DNA of 64,000 nucleotides from Paludibacteraceae bacterium. Lineage in GTDB: Bacteria; Bacteroidota; Bacteroidia; Bacteroidales; Paludibacteraceae. How positions within the stretch are numbered: position 1 is the first letter of the stretch; every line of letters starts with the position of its first letter. Made by a program: the position numbers and the translations under genes. The notes beneath the pieces are model-generated. The model saw nothing but the letters and a program-made list of their open reading frames with translations, was not told the DNA's origin and ran no database searches. Shown in pieces: positions 27,992 through 36,900 of the stretch. The stretch is taken from positions 56,242-120,241 of the forward strand of contig JAKSKV010000004.1 of NCBI GenBank assembly GCA_024401555.1. Reading direction: 5' to 3'.

Positions 27992-29431
27992 ATGGATTCA
28001 ATTTTTAGACATATAATGAAGACAGCTGCATGGCTCGGTTTCGCGGGTTGCCTTTTGATGGCGACTTCAGCCATGGCACAAGATAGCGTCGCTGTCGCAG
28101 ACAGTGCGGCGAAGATGGTCGCTGCTGTTGCGGAAGAGGTGGCTGCTCCGGCAGCAGATTCAATGGCTGTAGCGGCTGATGCCGCAGTGGCTGCGGAGGA
28201 GGAGTCTCCTATCAACCCGGTAGATACGATCTGGGTATTGTTGGCCGCTATGTTGGTATTCTTTATGCAACCAGGTTTTGCTTTGGTAGAGGCAGGTTTG
28301 ACTCGTGCGAAAAATACCGCCAACATCTTGATGAAGAACTTCTGTGACTTCGCTTCGGGTTCCCTCCTTTATTGGATCATGGGATTCTCTGTTATGTTTG
28401 GCGCTGGTTCTTTCATGGGATGGGACGGTTTCGGTATTGCAGGCGTAGAAAATCCTTGTCCTAACTTGCCAAAGGAGTGTTACTTCATCTTCCAAACAGT
28501 ATTCTGTGCTACTGCAGCCACAATCGTTTCGGGAGCTATGGCTGAGCGTACCAAGTTCTCCATGTATTTGGTTTACTCTATTGTGATCTCTGCATTCATC
28601 TATCCTATCCAAGCACACTGGTCTTGGGGTGGAGGCTGGTTGAGCGAGATGGGCTTCCATGATTTCGCGGGTTCCGCAGTTGTTCACTCTTGTGGTGGTT
28701 TCATGGCTTTGGCAGGTGCGATTGTGCTAGGTCCTCGTGTCGGAAAGTATGGAAAGGATATGAAGGCTCGCGCTATTCCTGGTCACAGCTTGACATTGGC
28801 TGCGTTGGGTGTTTGGATCCTTTGGATGGGTTGGTTCGGATTCAACCCTGGTTCAACAGTAGCCGCTACAGGAACGGTCGATAGCGCTGCTTACGGAGGT
28901 GGTATCTTGGATAACATGACTGCTATGTCACACATCTTCGTGACTACTAACATCGCGGCCGCAGTCGGAGCGCTTACAGCTTTGGTTTACACATGGATCG
29001 CATACGGAAAGCCATCTTTGTCAATGGTATGCAACGGTATCTTGGCTGGCTTGGTAGGTATCACCGCAGGTTGCGACTGCGTATCCATCGGCGCTGCTGC
29101 CATCATCGGTTTGATCGCATCTGTTGTGATGTGTTTCTCTGTAAACTTCTTGGATACTAAACTTCACGTCGATGATCCTGTAGGTGCTGTTTCAGTACAC
29201 GGTATGGCAGGTTTCACTGGTACGATTTTGACTGGTGTCTTCGCTTACGAGGAGTGTGGTTATTCCATCTTGACTCAGTTGATTGGTGAGTTGGTCATCG
29301 TCGCTTGGTCATTCGGTATTGGTTTCTTAGTGTTCTTCGCAATCAAGAAGATCCACGGTTTGAGAGTAGAGTCAAGAATCGAGGAGGAGGGCTTGGATGT
29401 GTACGAGCACGGAGAGAGCGCATACAACTAA
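27992..29431 (+). CDS. amt: Ammonium transporter with signal peptide and Ala-rich N-terminal extension
   Basis: 479 aa inner-membrane Amt channel. The core starts near residue 78 (TIWVLLAAMLVFFMQPGFAL, AGLTRAKNTANILMKN) and has eleven helices. The pore twin histidines are present: His232 in DFAGSAVVHSCGG and His403 in VSVHGMAGFTG. Before the core are a signal peptide (cleavage near MA/QDS, residues 29/30) and about 45 residues rich in Ala, Val, Asp and Glu with repeated DSVAVADSAA-like units, which would lie in the periplasm. An ATG at 28016 would shorten the start by eight residues. A terminator follows at 29471. Co-transcription with glnK fits channel control by P-II. Confidence 0.95.
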   Translation: MDSIFRHIMKTAAWLGFAGCLLMATSAMAQDSVAVADSAAKMVAAVAEEVAAPAADSMAVAADAAVAAEEESPINPVDTIWVLLAAMLVFFMQPGFALVEAGLTRAKNTANILMKNFCDFASGSLLYWIMGFSVMFGAGSFMGWDGFGIAGVENPCPNLPKECYFIFQTVFCATAATIVSGAMAERTKFSMYLVYSIVISAFIYPIQAHWSWGGGWLSEMGFHDFAGSAVVHSCGGFMALAGAIVLGPRVGKYGKDMKARAIPGHSLTLAALGVWILWMGWFGFNPGSTVAATGTVDSAAYGGGILDNMTAMSHIFVTTNIAAAVGALTALVYTWIAYGKPSLSMVCNGILAGLVGITAGCDCVSIGAAAIIGLIASVVMCFSVNFLDTKLHVDDPVGAVSVHGMAGFTGTILTGVFAYEECGYSILTQLIGELVIVAWSFGIGFLVFFAIKKIHGLRVESRIEEEGLDVYEHGESAYN

Positions 29432-29470
29432 TAGTTCGTGCATCCGTAATTTTACATAGTAAGTTGGTTG

Positions 29471-29514
29471 GGCGAGGGGCATTCGTGGTGAATGTTCCTC
29501 GCCACTTTTTTTTT
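29471..29514 (+). terminator. Terminator after amt
   Basis: GGCGAGG plus GGCATTC (29471-29484) pair with GAATGTT plus CCTCGCC (29490-29503): 14-bp stem with two G-U pairs, 5-nt loop, then nine T. Confidence 0.9.
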
Positions 29515-29606
29515 ATTAAGCGTTGAGAGACGTAAGTTCGACGAAGCGATTATGACTTAAAGGTTAATAATTGGGGAATAGAGTTGTGGGGGAATTTTTT
29601 AGATTT

Positions 29607-29614
29607 TATTTTTG
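29607..29614 (+). promoter_or_regulatory. -7 promoter element of the PrsW-type gene
   Basis: TATTTTTG is an exact TAnnTTTG match, 23 bp before the ATG at 29638. A GTTG sequence lies about 20 bp upstream as a partial -33 box. Confidence 0.55.
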
Positions 29615-29637
29615 TGGTGGATTAATTATAGAACAGT

Positions 29638-30375
29638 ATGTTTGTCTTATCTCTCTTACCCGTCGCATTGCTTTTGTGGTTTGTCTACAAGTGCGACTAT
29701 AAGCCAGAACCCTTTAATGAGGTGATGCGTGGTCTCTATTACGGTGCTTTGTCCATTGTGGTTACGTTTGTGATTGATGCCATTGTCCTCCTTTTTGTGG
29801 GGGATGAGTTCATGGAGACTCCTACGCCTCTCCATCAATTGTTTCGTGCTTTCGTGGGCGCTGCCATCCCGGAGGAGTGCTCTAAACTTTTGATGCTTTC
29901 TCTTCTGTTACGGAAAAATAAATACTTCGATGAGCATATTGATGGCATTGTCTATGCCGCTTGTGTGGGTTTGGGCTTTGCTGGTGTTGAAAATTACCTC
30001 TATGTTTCCGACAGTGATGATTGGTTGGGTGTCGCGTTGCAACGATCCGTCACGGCTGTTCCTTGCCATTTCTTGACGGCGGTGGCCATGGGGTATTTCT
30101 ACTCTTTATACCGCTTTGATGAGGGAGAGAAGAATAAGTGGGGTGTGTTGATGATAGCGGTTCCGATTCTATTCCATGGTGTCTATGATGCCTTGCTGAT
30201 GATCTCTTCTGTGGTGGGTGAGTTTGTTTCCGTTGTGATGCTACTCGTGTTCATCTGGTGGCTCAATGGTATGCGGAAGTTCGCGAAAGAGAAGATTGCG
30301 GATGCCAATCGTCTGGATGGCTTCGATTCTCAAGGACACCCTGCGGGAGGACAAGGGTCGAATAATAGGACATAA
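29638..30375 (+). CDS. PrsW-family intramembrane metalloprotease
   Basis: 245 aa, about seven or eight membrane helices. All family motifs are present: the EExxK pair at Glu79-Glu80-Lys83, GFAGVENYLY with Glu118, His144 in PCHFLTAVAMG and His180 in LFHGVYDAL. These are the proposed metal ligands and catalytic residues of the PrsW/CPBP-like group. In Bacillus, PrsW cuts an anti-sigma factor; here no anti-sigma gene is adjacent, so the substrate is unknown. The hydrophilic C-terminal tail (about 220-245) is Gly/Asn-rich and ends at the bidirectional terminator. Confidence 0.88.
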   Translation: MFVLSLLPVALLLWFVYKCDYKPEPFNEVMRGLYYGALSIVVTFVIDAIVLLFVGDEFMETPTPLHQLFRAFVGAAIPEECSKLLMLSLLLRKNKYFDEHIDGIVYAACVGLGFAGVENYLYVSDSDDWLGVALQRSVTAVPCHFLTAVAMGYFYSLYRFDEGEKNKWGVLMIAVPILFHGVYDALLMISSVVGEFVSVVMLLVFIWWLNGMRKFAKEKIADANRLDGFDSQGHPAGGQGSNNRT

Positions 30376-30400
30376 TCTCTAATTGATAAGGGAGGGCGAT

Positions 30401-30444
30401 AAACGAAAAGAGGAGGCATCTGTTGATGTCTCCTCTTTTCGTTT
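30401..30444. terminator. Bidirectional terminator between convergent genes
   Basis: 20-bp stem (30401-30420 with 30425-30444, one G-U pair) around a TGTT loop. The A-rich left flank and T-rich right flank suit termination in both directions, between the PrsW gene and the carboxynorspermidine synthase gene. Confidence 0.9.
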
Positions 30445-30458
30445 ATAGGATAGTGTGA

Positions 30459-31667
30459 TTAATCTACTTCCAAGTCTTCGTTCATCACTTCGTGCCAAGG
30501 CAATCCGTGCTTGTTCAATTCAGCCATGAATGGATCCGGATCGAAATCTTCCACGTTCCATACGCCTGGTCGTCTCCATTGTCCTGTACAGAACATCATA
30601 GCACCGATCATGGCAGGAACACCTGTGGTGTAGCTGACGCCTTGCATGCCGGTCTCCTTGAAAGCCTCTTGGTGGCTGCAGTTGTTGTAAACGTAGTAGG
30701 TGAGCTGCTTGCCATCCTTGCCGATACCCTTGATGCGACAACCGATTGAAGTCTCTCCCTCGTAGTTCTCTCCGAGATCTTGAGGGTTAGGAAGCACCGC
30801 TTTCAAGAATTGGAGCGGCACGATCTTCACACCGTTGTACTCCACCTCGTCGATACGAGCCATGCCAATGTTTTGGATCACGCGCAAGTGGGTAAGGTAC
30901 TCTTGTCCGAATGTCATCCAGAAGCGGGCGCGCTTGATGGATGGGAAGTTCTTCACCAATGACTCCAACTCCTCATGGTACATCAAATATGACTCGCGAG
31001 GGCCGATGTTAGGGTAGGTGAGCGCTTTGTGGATCTCCAATGCGCCGGTCTCCACCCATTTGCCGTCTTGGTAGAATCGTCCTTTTTGAGTGATCTCGCG
31101 GATGTTGATCTCTGGATTGAAGTTGGTGGCGAAAGCTTTGTGGTGGTTGCCCGCATTGCAGTCGACGATGTCCAGGTATTGCATCTCCTTGAAGTGGTGC
31201 TTTGCCGCATAGGCGGTGTAAACACCGGAAACGCCTGGATCGAATCCGCAACCAAGAATGGCAGTCAAACCAGCCTTCTCAAACTTCTCTTTGTATGCCC
31301 ATTGCCAGCTGTACTCGAAGTGAGCCTCGTCTTTTGGCTCATAGTTCGCTGTGTCCAAGTAGTTAACTCCGCACTCCAAACATGCGTCCATGATGTTAAG
31401 ATCTTGGTAAGGAAGGGCTACGTTGATTACCAACTCTGGCTTGTGTTTTTTGAACAAAGCCACAATCTGATCAGTGTAGTCGGCATCCACTTTGTCGGTT
31501 GTCACGGAGACGCCGTAGCGTTCCTTCAAAATGGCAGCTACCGCATCGCATTTGGATTGCGTCCTGCTGGCAATCACGATATCCGTAAAGATATTCGCGT
31601 TTTGCGCTACCTTGTGACAAACTACGGTTCCGACACCGCCTACTCCGATAATAAGTACTTTAGACAT
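30459..31667 (-). CDS. Carboxynorspermidine synthase (saccharopine dehydrogenase family)
   Basis: 402 aa, read on the minus strand. The N-terminus has a Rossmann NAD(P)-binding loop (VLIIGVGGVGTVV), followed by SRT in the ASRTQSKCD strand. NVALPYQDLNIMDACLECG and GCGFDPGVSGVYTAY are typical of the Lys1/LYS9-like proteins that reductively couple aspartate semialdehyde with a diamine to give carboxynorspermidine or carboxyspermidine, the usual spermidine route of Bacteroidota. The matching decarboxylase (nspC) is not in this window. Lysine-pathway saccharopine dehydrogenase is the alternative, but sequence style and length favour the polyamine enzyme. Confidence 0.85.
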   Translation of the reverse strand: MSKVLIIGVGGVGTVVCHKVAQNANIFTDIVIASRTQSKCDAVAAILKERYGVSVTTDKVDADYTDQIVALFKKHKPELVINVALPYQDLNIMDACLECGVNYLDTANYEPKDEAHFEYSWQWAYKEKFEKAGLTAILGCGFDPGVSGVYTAYAAKHHFKEMQYLDIVDCNAGNHHKAFATNFNPEINIREITQKGRFYQDGKWVETGALEIHKALTYPNIGPRESYLMYHEELESLVKNFPSIKRARFWMTFGQEYLTHLRVIQNIGMARIDEVEYNGVKIVPLQFLKAVLPNPQDLGENYEGETSIGCRIKGIGKDGKQLTYYVYNNCSHQEAFKETGMQGVSYTTGVPAMIGAMMFCTGQWRRPGVWNVEDFDPDPFMAELNKHGLPWHEVMNEDLEVD

Positions 31668-31728
31668 TTTTCGTATCCTTTTAAAGTTAATTACTCTAAT
31701 GGGTTGCCATCAATTGCAAACCGTAATA

Positions 31729-31736
31729 CAAATATA
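31729..31736 (-). promoter_or_regulatory. -7 element of the carboxynorspermidine synthase gene
   Basis: Reads TATATTTG on the minus strand, an exact TAnnTTTG match about 60 bp before the ATG. The -33 position reads TTTC rather than TTTG. Confidence 0.55.
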
Positions 31737-31918
31737 TGAAATCCTAGATATTTTGGAAATATGTCGTGTTAATAAATGTTAGCGAATGGTGGGATGTTTA
31801 CCTAATTATATAAAGAGATGTTGATTAGAGATTTATATCTGCGAAAATCCCTTGAAATTGACCGAAGGCAATCGCACTCTATTTATTTCCCGTTTGCTTA
31901 AAAAAAAAGTACTTTTTC

Positions 31919-31949
31919 TTTGCTGTTTGTTTGTGAATGTCTATCTTTA
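31919..31949 (+). promoter_or_regulatory. Promoter of the 495-aa T9SS surface protein
   Basis: TTTG (31919-31922), 19 bp, TATCTTTA (31942-31949), one mismatch in the -7 box. The leader is about 45 nt. Confidence 0.55.
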
Positions 31950-32001
31950 CGGCGTTTTTACAAAGAATATTTTTTAATGTTTAACTAATAAATTTTACAG
32001 T

Positions 32002-33489
32002 ATGAAAAAAGTAAGTTTACTTTTCTTATCTGCTTCGCTTTGTGCGAGCGCTTTTGCTGGCGATGTATATCTTATCAAGGATGGTAAGTTGCAAGCTGGT
32101 GTTTCTTACGAGCAATGGGAAGACCCTGAGGGTATTCCTTGCGGTAAGTTGACTGAGGGTGACGGTTTCGCTACTCTTAACCACGAGGGTCAATACTACG
32201 ATGCAAGCTTGGTAATCGACCAATCAGTTTTGAAGTTCAACTTGATGGGTAAGAACTTGGTTGTTGAGTATCAATTGCCAGCTGAGGCAATGATGTACGA
32301 TGAGGTAAAGGGTGCTGCTAACCTCGAGGCTAAGACTGCCGCTGGTAAGGATAAGCCATCTTTGATCATTTCCGCATCTAAGGGTGCTGGTGAGGACGCA
32401 AAGATCGAACTTACTGACAAGAACAACATCTCTTTCGTTAACGTTGACGGTAAGTTCAACCCAGAGGCTGAGAAGGGATTTGTTAAGTATGAGGGTTGCG
32501 CATTCGCAAAGAGCTCTGCTGACGTAGCAACTGTATTCATTACTTTCATCCGTGAGAATGGTTACGTTGGAGGAACTCCTGCTGTAAAGATCAAGAACCT
32601 TTACTACACTGAGCCTGAGGTTAAGCCTTTCTACTCTTGCGCATTCGATGCAAAGGATACTTGGACAGAGACTATCAACGTCGCCGCTGCAGGTGAGGAC
32701 GGAACAGAGCACTTCGCTGGCCTTGGATTCTTCCAAGACAAGAAGGGTCTTACCATCTCTGGTGACGACGAGTGGGAGTACACTGTTGACTTCAAGATGT
32801 TGTACCAAAACGGTCCTGATAACTGGACTGGTTCAGATGGTTCAGGATTCCTTTCTTCTGAGTTGTACCACGGTTTGTTGGTAAAGAGCCCAGCTGATTT
32901 CTCTAAGGAGTTCTTGGGTCAAGACATCGTAGTTTCTTTCGAGGACATCGCTTTGCCAGCTGAGATCAAGGACGGTAAGATCAACGTAAGCTGTCTTATC
33001 TGCGAGGATCCTAAGTCTGCTGAGTTGCAAGGTGACGCTGCTACTGAGTTCATCCCAATGTTCGTTAAGTTCGACAACGATGAGACTGAGTACCAATTGT
33101 ACTCTAAGTCTATCATCAACGGTCAATACACTCAAGAGTCTGAGGACGTTGCAGTTCCTGCAGGTGCAAAGAGCGTATCAGTTCGTTTCAAGGCTAACCC
33201 AACCTTCACTTACATCGTAGATAACTTGATTCTTGCAGCTAACTACTCTACAAGTGTTGCTAAGGTTAACGGTGATAGCAAGTCATTGTCTATCTATCCT
33301 AACCCAGTTGTTGACGAGATCGCATTCAGCGGTATCGAGAACATCGAGTCAGTTGAGATCGTTTCTTTGAACGGTGCTTCAGTTCCATGCGCTGTAGTTA
33401 ACGGAACAGTTAATGTTTCTAACTTGGCTGCTGGTGAGTACGTAGTTATCGTTAACAACGCTATCTCTGGTAAGTTCATCAAGAAATAA
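32002..33489 (+). CDS. 495-aa T9SS-exported surface protein of unknown function
   Basis: Signal peptide MKKVSLLFLSASLCASAFA. Residues about 20-415 hold two beta-rich halves: one around 20-205 and one around 212-415 (beginning FYSCAFDAKDTWTE). I recognise no catalytic motif; both halves could be carbohydrate-binding-like jelly rolls, but this is a guess. Residues about 425-495 are a clear T9SS type A sorting domain (LSIYPNPVVDEIAF, AAGEYVVIVNN, KFIKK). Codon choice is very strict (Lys almost always AAG, Asn AAC, Gly GGT, Tyr TAC), unlike most neighbours, which suggests high expression. It has its own promoter and terminator. It may be an abundant surface coat or cargo protein. Confidence 0.85.
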   Translation: MKKVSLLFLSASLCASAFAGDVYLIKDGKLQAGVSYEQWEDPEGIPCGKLTEGDGFATLNHEGQYYDASLVIDQSVLKFNLMGKNLVVEYQLPAEAMMYDEVKGAANLEAKTAAGKDKPSLIISASKGAGEDAKIELTDKNNISFVNVDGKFNPEAEKGFVKYEGCAFAKSSADVATVFITFIRENGYVGGTPAVKIKNLYYTEPEVKPFYSCAFDAKDTWTETINVAAAGEDGTEHFAGLGFFQDKKGLTISGDDEWEYTVDFKMLYQNGPDNWTGSDGSGFLSSELYHGLLVKSPADFSKEFLGQDIVVSFEDIALPAEIKDGKINVSCLICEDPKSAELQGDAATEFIPMFVKFDNDETEYQLYSKSIINGQYTQESEDVAVPAGAKSVSVRFKANPTFTYIVDNLILAANYSTSVAKVNGDSKSLSIYPNPVVDEIAFSGIENIESVEIVSLNGASVPCAVVNGTVNVSNLAAGEYVVIVNNAISGKFIKK

Positions 33490-33516
33490 TCTTTCATAGA
33501 TAATTTCAATACGAAA

Positions 33517-33546
33517 AAGCGGGGCGATTTTGCTCCGCTTTTTTTT
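33517..33546 (+). terminator. Terminator after the 495-aa surface protein
   Basis: 9-bp stem AAGCGGGGC/GCTCCGCTT (one G-U pair), 6-nt loop, then six T. Confidence 0.88.
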
Positions 33547-33584
33547 GTGCGTGGCTAAGGCCGCTTGCACTTCACCATCTCCTC

Positions 33585-33622
33585 GTTTTTGCATATTCAT
33601 TCCTGTTTTTGCATATTCATTC
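33585..33622. repeat. Tandem direct repeat, two 18-bp copies, 20-bp period
   Basis: GTTTTTGCATATTCATTC occurs at 33585-33602 and again at 33605-33622, identical, separated by 2 bp. Two helical turns apart, so both copies face the same side of the DNA, as for a pair of regulator sites. It lies about 115 bp upstream of the promoter of the giant gene. Confidence 0.7.
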
Positions 33623-33737
33623 TTTAAAAACCCTCGATAATCCTGTCCGGAATCCCAGTGTTTGCTGGATTCATTCTCTTGAACATTGATATATTTACAA
33701 ATATCGTCGTGGCGTTGTTATTTTTTTGAAATTTTAA

Positions 33738-33767
33738 TTGTTGTTTGGTTAATTTGTTATAATTTTG
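33738..33767 (+). promoter_or_regulatory. Promoter of the 3358-aa surface protein
   Basis: TTG (33738-33740), 19 bp, TAATTTTG (33760-33767), an exact -7 match. It implies a long leader of about 145 nt. Confidence 0.6.
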
Positions 33768-33918
33768 CATCCGTATTTTTGTACAGAAGTATGTTGTATC
33801 GTTTGGGTAGTGATTTTCTTTTGATGAGTATGTCGAGATTGTGGAAAAATTGCACAATTACTTGCAAAATACATAGCGTTGAATTAGGAACAAATAATTA
33901 TTAATTTATAATCAAATC

Positions 33919-36900
33919 ATGACAGCAAAAAATCGAATGTCGAAAGCAATCTTAATGATTGTAGCGTTCTCCCTTTGTTGGACGATGGAAACCTTCGCAA
34001 GAAGGGTTGAGGTCTCCACAAGAGCGGAGTTCGCGAATGCTGTTGGCGCATCTGGACAAGATGGGGATACCGTCTCGATTGTGAGCGGATTCACCCTTTC
34101 CGATGATGTCACGGTATCAAAAAATGTGACTATCTTGGGTAATGGCAATACCATTACAAGGGGTAGAACTGTTAGTGGTTATATTTTCACCACTACTACT
34201 TATCATCGTATCTCATTTAGTTCTGATGCGAATGTACAGAACTTGAAGTTGGATGGCAACGCCTACTCTTCAGCTTCTAACACGTTCGTTTCCATCGATG
34301 CAAACCGAAAGGTGACGATGGATGAGAAGACCACCATCAGTAACAGTAGCGATGGTACTGTTCTTATCGTGAACGGTACTTTGGTGGGCGGTGTGATTAC
34401 CGGAAACTCATCTACCCGTAGCTATGATGTTGTGACGGTTGGTTCGAATGCTAAAGTGATTAATGCTTTGTTCTACGCTAACAAGGTTGATGGAAATAAT
34501 AGTAATAAGCATGCGATTGTTGCTTTGGCTGGTGGTCAGTTGATTAACTCAACGGTGGTCAATAACCCTTTGACTGGAGCGAATGGAGGAGGAAGCGTTA
34601 GCCATACTTCCGGCGTTCGTTCTACCAATGCCAATAGCCGTGTGATCAACTCTATTGTCTCTCTGAATCGTAATTCACAGGCAACTGCAGCCAATACCGC
34701 TTTGTATAATTTGAGCGCTTCCCAAGTAATCACCTCTTATACGGAGTACGCTGATCCTGGTTTTGTTTCGGTTGCAGATAACAACTATGCTTTGGCATCA
34801 GGTTCATTGTGTGCAGATAAGGGAACCAACTCCTATAACAATGAGCCAAAGGACTTGGCTGGTTTGGACCGTATCTCTGGCGGAACCATCGACCAAGGTG
34901 CTTATGAGTTCCAAAGTTGTGCTCTAATCACCGCTTCCAAGAGCGAGAACTTGATCATCGGTGAGCGCGTCGTTTTGGAGGTGAAGAGTGTAAGTTCCGA
35001 GTATGCATCTTTGGCTTATGAATTCCAATGGCAAAGTAGCCGTGATGGATCTACATGGAGCAACATCGGTCGTGATGCCAACGAGGCTCGTTACATCATC
35101 GATCCTGTTACCGACGAGATCCCTTACTATAGAGTGAACCTTGTGAGAAAGGGTGGTAGCCGCGATGTTATCTGTACTGCCTACGCACCAGTGCTTCGTT
35201 TCGCTGATCCATCTGTACGTTTCGTCGCTTCTGGTTACGACCGTGTCGTTACACACTACTCGTTTGAGGTGCCTTTCGGTAATGAAATCAAGTTTGGTTT
35301 GGAGGCAATCAACCATGCTCAAATCGTCGATTTCCAATTGTCTGAAAAGTTGTTGGAGCGTGCCGATTCTTGGAGTTACGACGCCAGTGAGGTGGAGAAC
35401 TTCATGTATAAAAAGAAGATTGAGGACGCTTATGAGTACAAGTTGTCTTATTCTTATAAAATCGGAACTGTAACGACAAAGAAAGATACCTCTTTCATCG
35501 TACGTCCTATCTACAAGTGTACGGGTAAGAGCAACCAAGTGATTTGGTTCGACGATTTCGGTACATTTGACAAGAGTGCGAATGGTGGTAATGGATCTTA
35601 TACCTACCAATCATCGACTGGTGAGACGACTATCGCACGATATACATTTGGCGGTAACACCAGAAACATTAAATCTTCCAATGGTACTACTACCTATGGA
35701 GCGACCTATGCGGTGCCTGATTTCCGTAATGCGGTGGTTGGCCACAACTATAGCGGTGCCAACAATTTTCAGGTGAATGATGGTTACTATGTTGTTTGTC
35801 CTTCTACCCACGATGCATGGAGTGGACACGAGAACTATTTCGGTAACTTCCCTGACCACACCTCCGGCGATTTCAAGGGTGGTATGTTGGGTGTGAACTG
35901 CCGCGAGAACTCTAAAGATACCCGTATCTACCAACGTGATTTCTCTGTGGAGTGCGACTCTTCGTTGGTGATCTTCTCTTGCTATGTGGCAAACTTCAAC
36001 CAAGTTGACTATTCTAACATTTCACAAAGAACTGATCGTTTCATCGATGCCAACGTCCGTTTGGATATCTTCGAGGTCGATAAGGCTGGAAAAGAGAATT
36101 TGATCGGTGTTGCTTACTCAGGTGATTTGTTGAGCCGTGAGCACGACTACGATAAGGTGGATGGTGTGGATACCTATTGGTCTAACCTTTCCGCTAAGTT
36201 CCTTGGTAACTCTGGCGTTACCTATCGTATCGCTTTGACCAACAACCGTAATGGTGGTAGCGGTAACGATATGTTGTTTGATGATATCTCCATCACCGCT
36301 TGCTGTCCGGACATGGCGATCTCTGATAACCCTTCATTTGTGAATGAAAACCAAAATGTGGAGATTTGTGGATCTGATTCCTCAACCTATTCCATCTATG
36401 CGATCATGAGGGATGGTACGGTTGCGACAGACTACTTTGTCAATCCATACTACTATTTGTACCAATACCGCGAGAAGGGTCAGATGTTCTGGAAGAACTT
36501 GGTAGAGGGCGACGATCCTTATGTCACCGACAACAAGTACACCATCGATTTGACCACCTTCCCTACCGGAAGTGAGTGCCGTGTCATCTTGGCGCGTAGC
36601 ACCCAACGTATTGAGCAGATTTTGAATCACTACAATGGTACGTTGAAATATATTGATTGGAATGAGGAGCAACGTTACCCTGCCGTTAATTGCGAAGAGG
36701 GTATCTACGGTGTCGCTTACGGATATTCCATCAGCTACTATCCTGATTTGGCCTCTTTGGATGCCGATAAGGTAAAAGTGGCTTGTCCAGATCAGACCTT
36801 TACCTTCGAGTATGATCCAGGAGAGGTTTGGAAGGAGAGAACTTGGTTGGATGGCAGCAAGGCGCAAGTCGGCACTGGAACATCCTTCTCTGCCAAGAAA

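Larger units (their letters stand above)
31668..32001. other. 334-bp divergent intergenic region
   Basis: Contains promoters for both neighbours: minus-strand box at 31729-31736 and plus-strand boxes at 31919-31949. An A8 run and T-rich segments lie between. No gene or RNA seen. Confidence 0.6.
33490..33918 (+). other. 429-bp intergenic region with tandem repeat and promoter
   Basis: Contains the terminator at 33517, an 18-bp direct repeat at 33585-33622 and a promoter at 33738-33767. A 72-codon frame at 33686-33904 has no coding character and overlaps the promoter, so I do not call it. Confidence 0.6.

Noticed and set aside
33585-33622. ArgR (ARG box) sites
   Set aside because: The core TGCATATTCA is 10 bp, not the 14-bp TGNATWWWWATNCA spacing of ARG boxes, and no arginine gene is adjacent.
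33686-33904. 72-codon frame before the giant gene
   Set aside because: Overlaps the predicted promoter and leader, has no signal peptide or domain, and irregular codon use.
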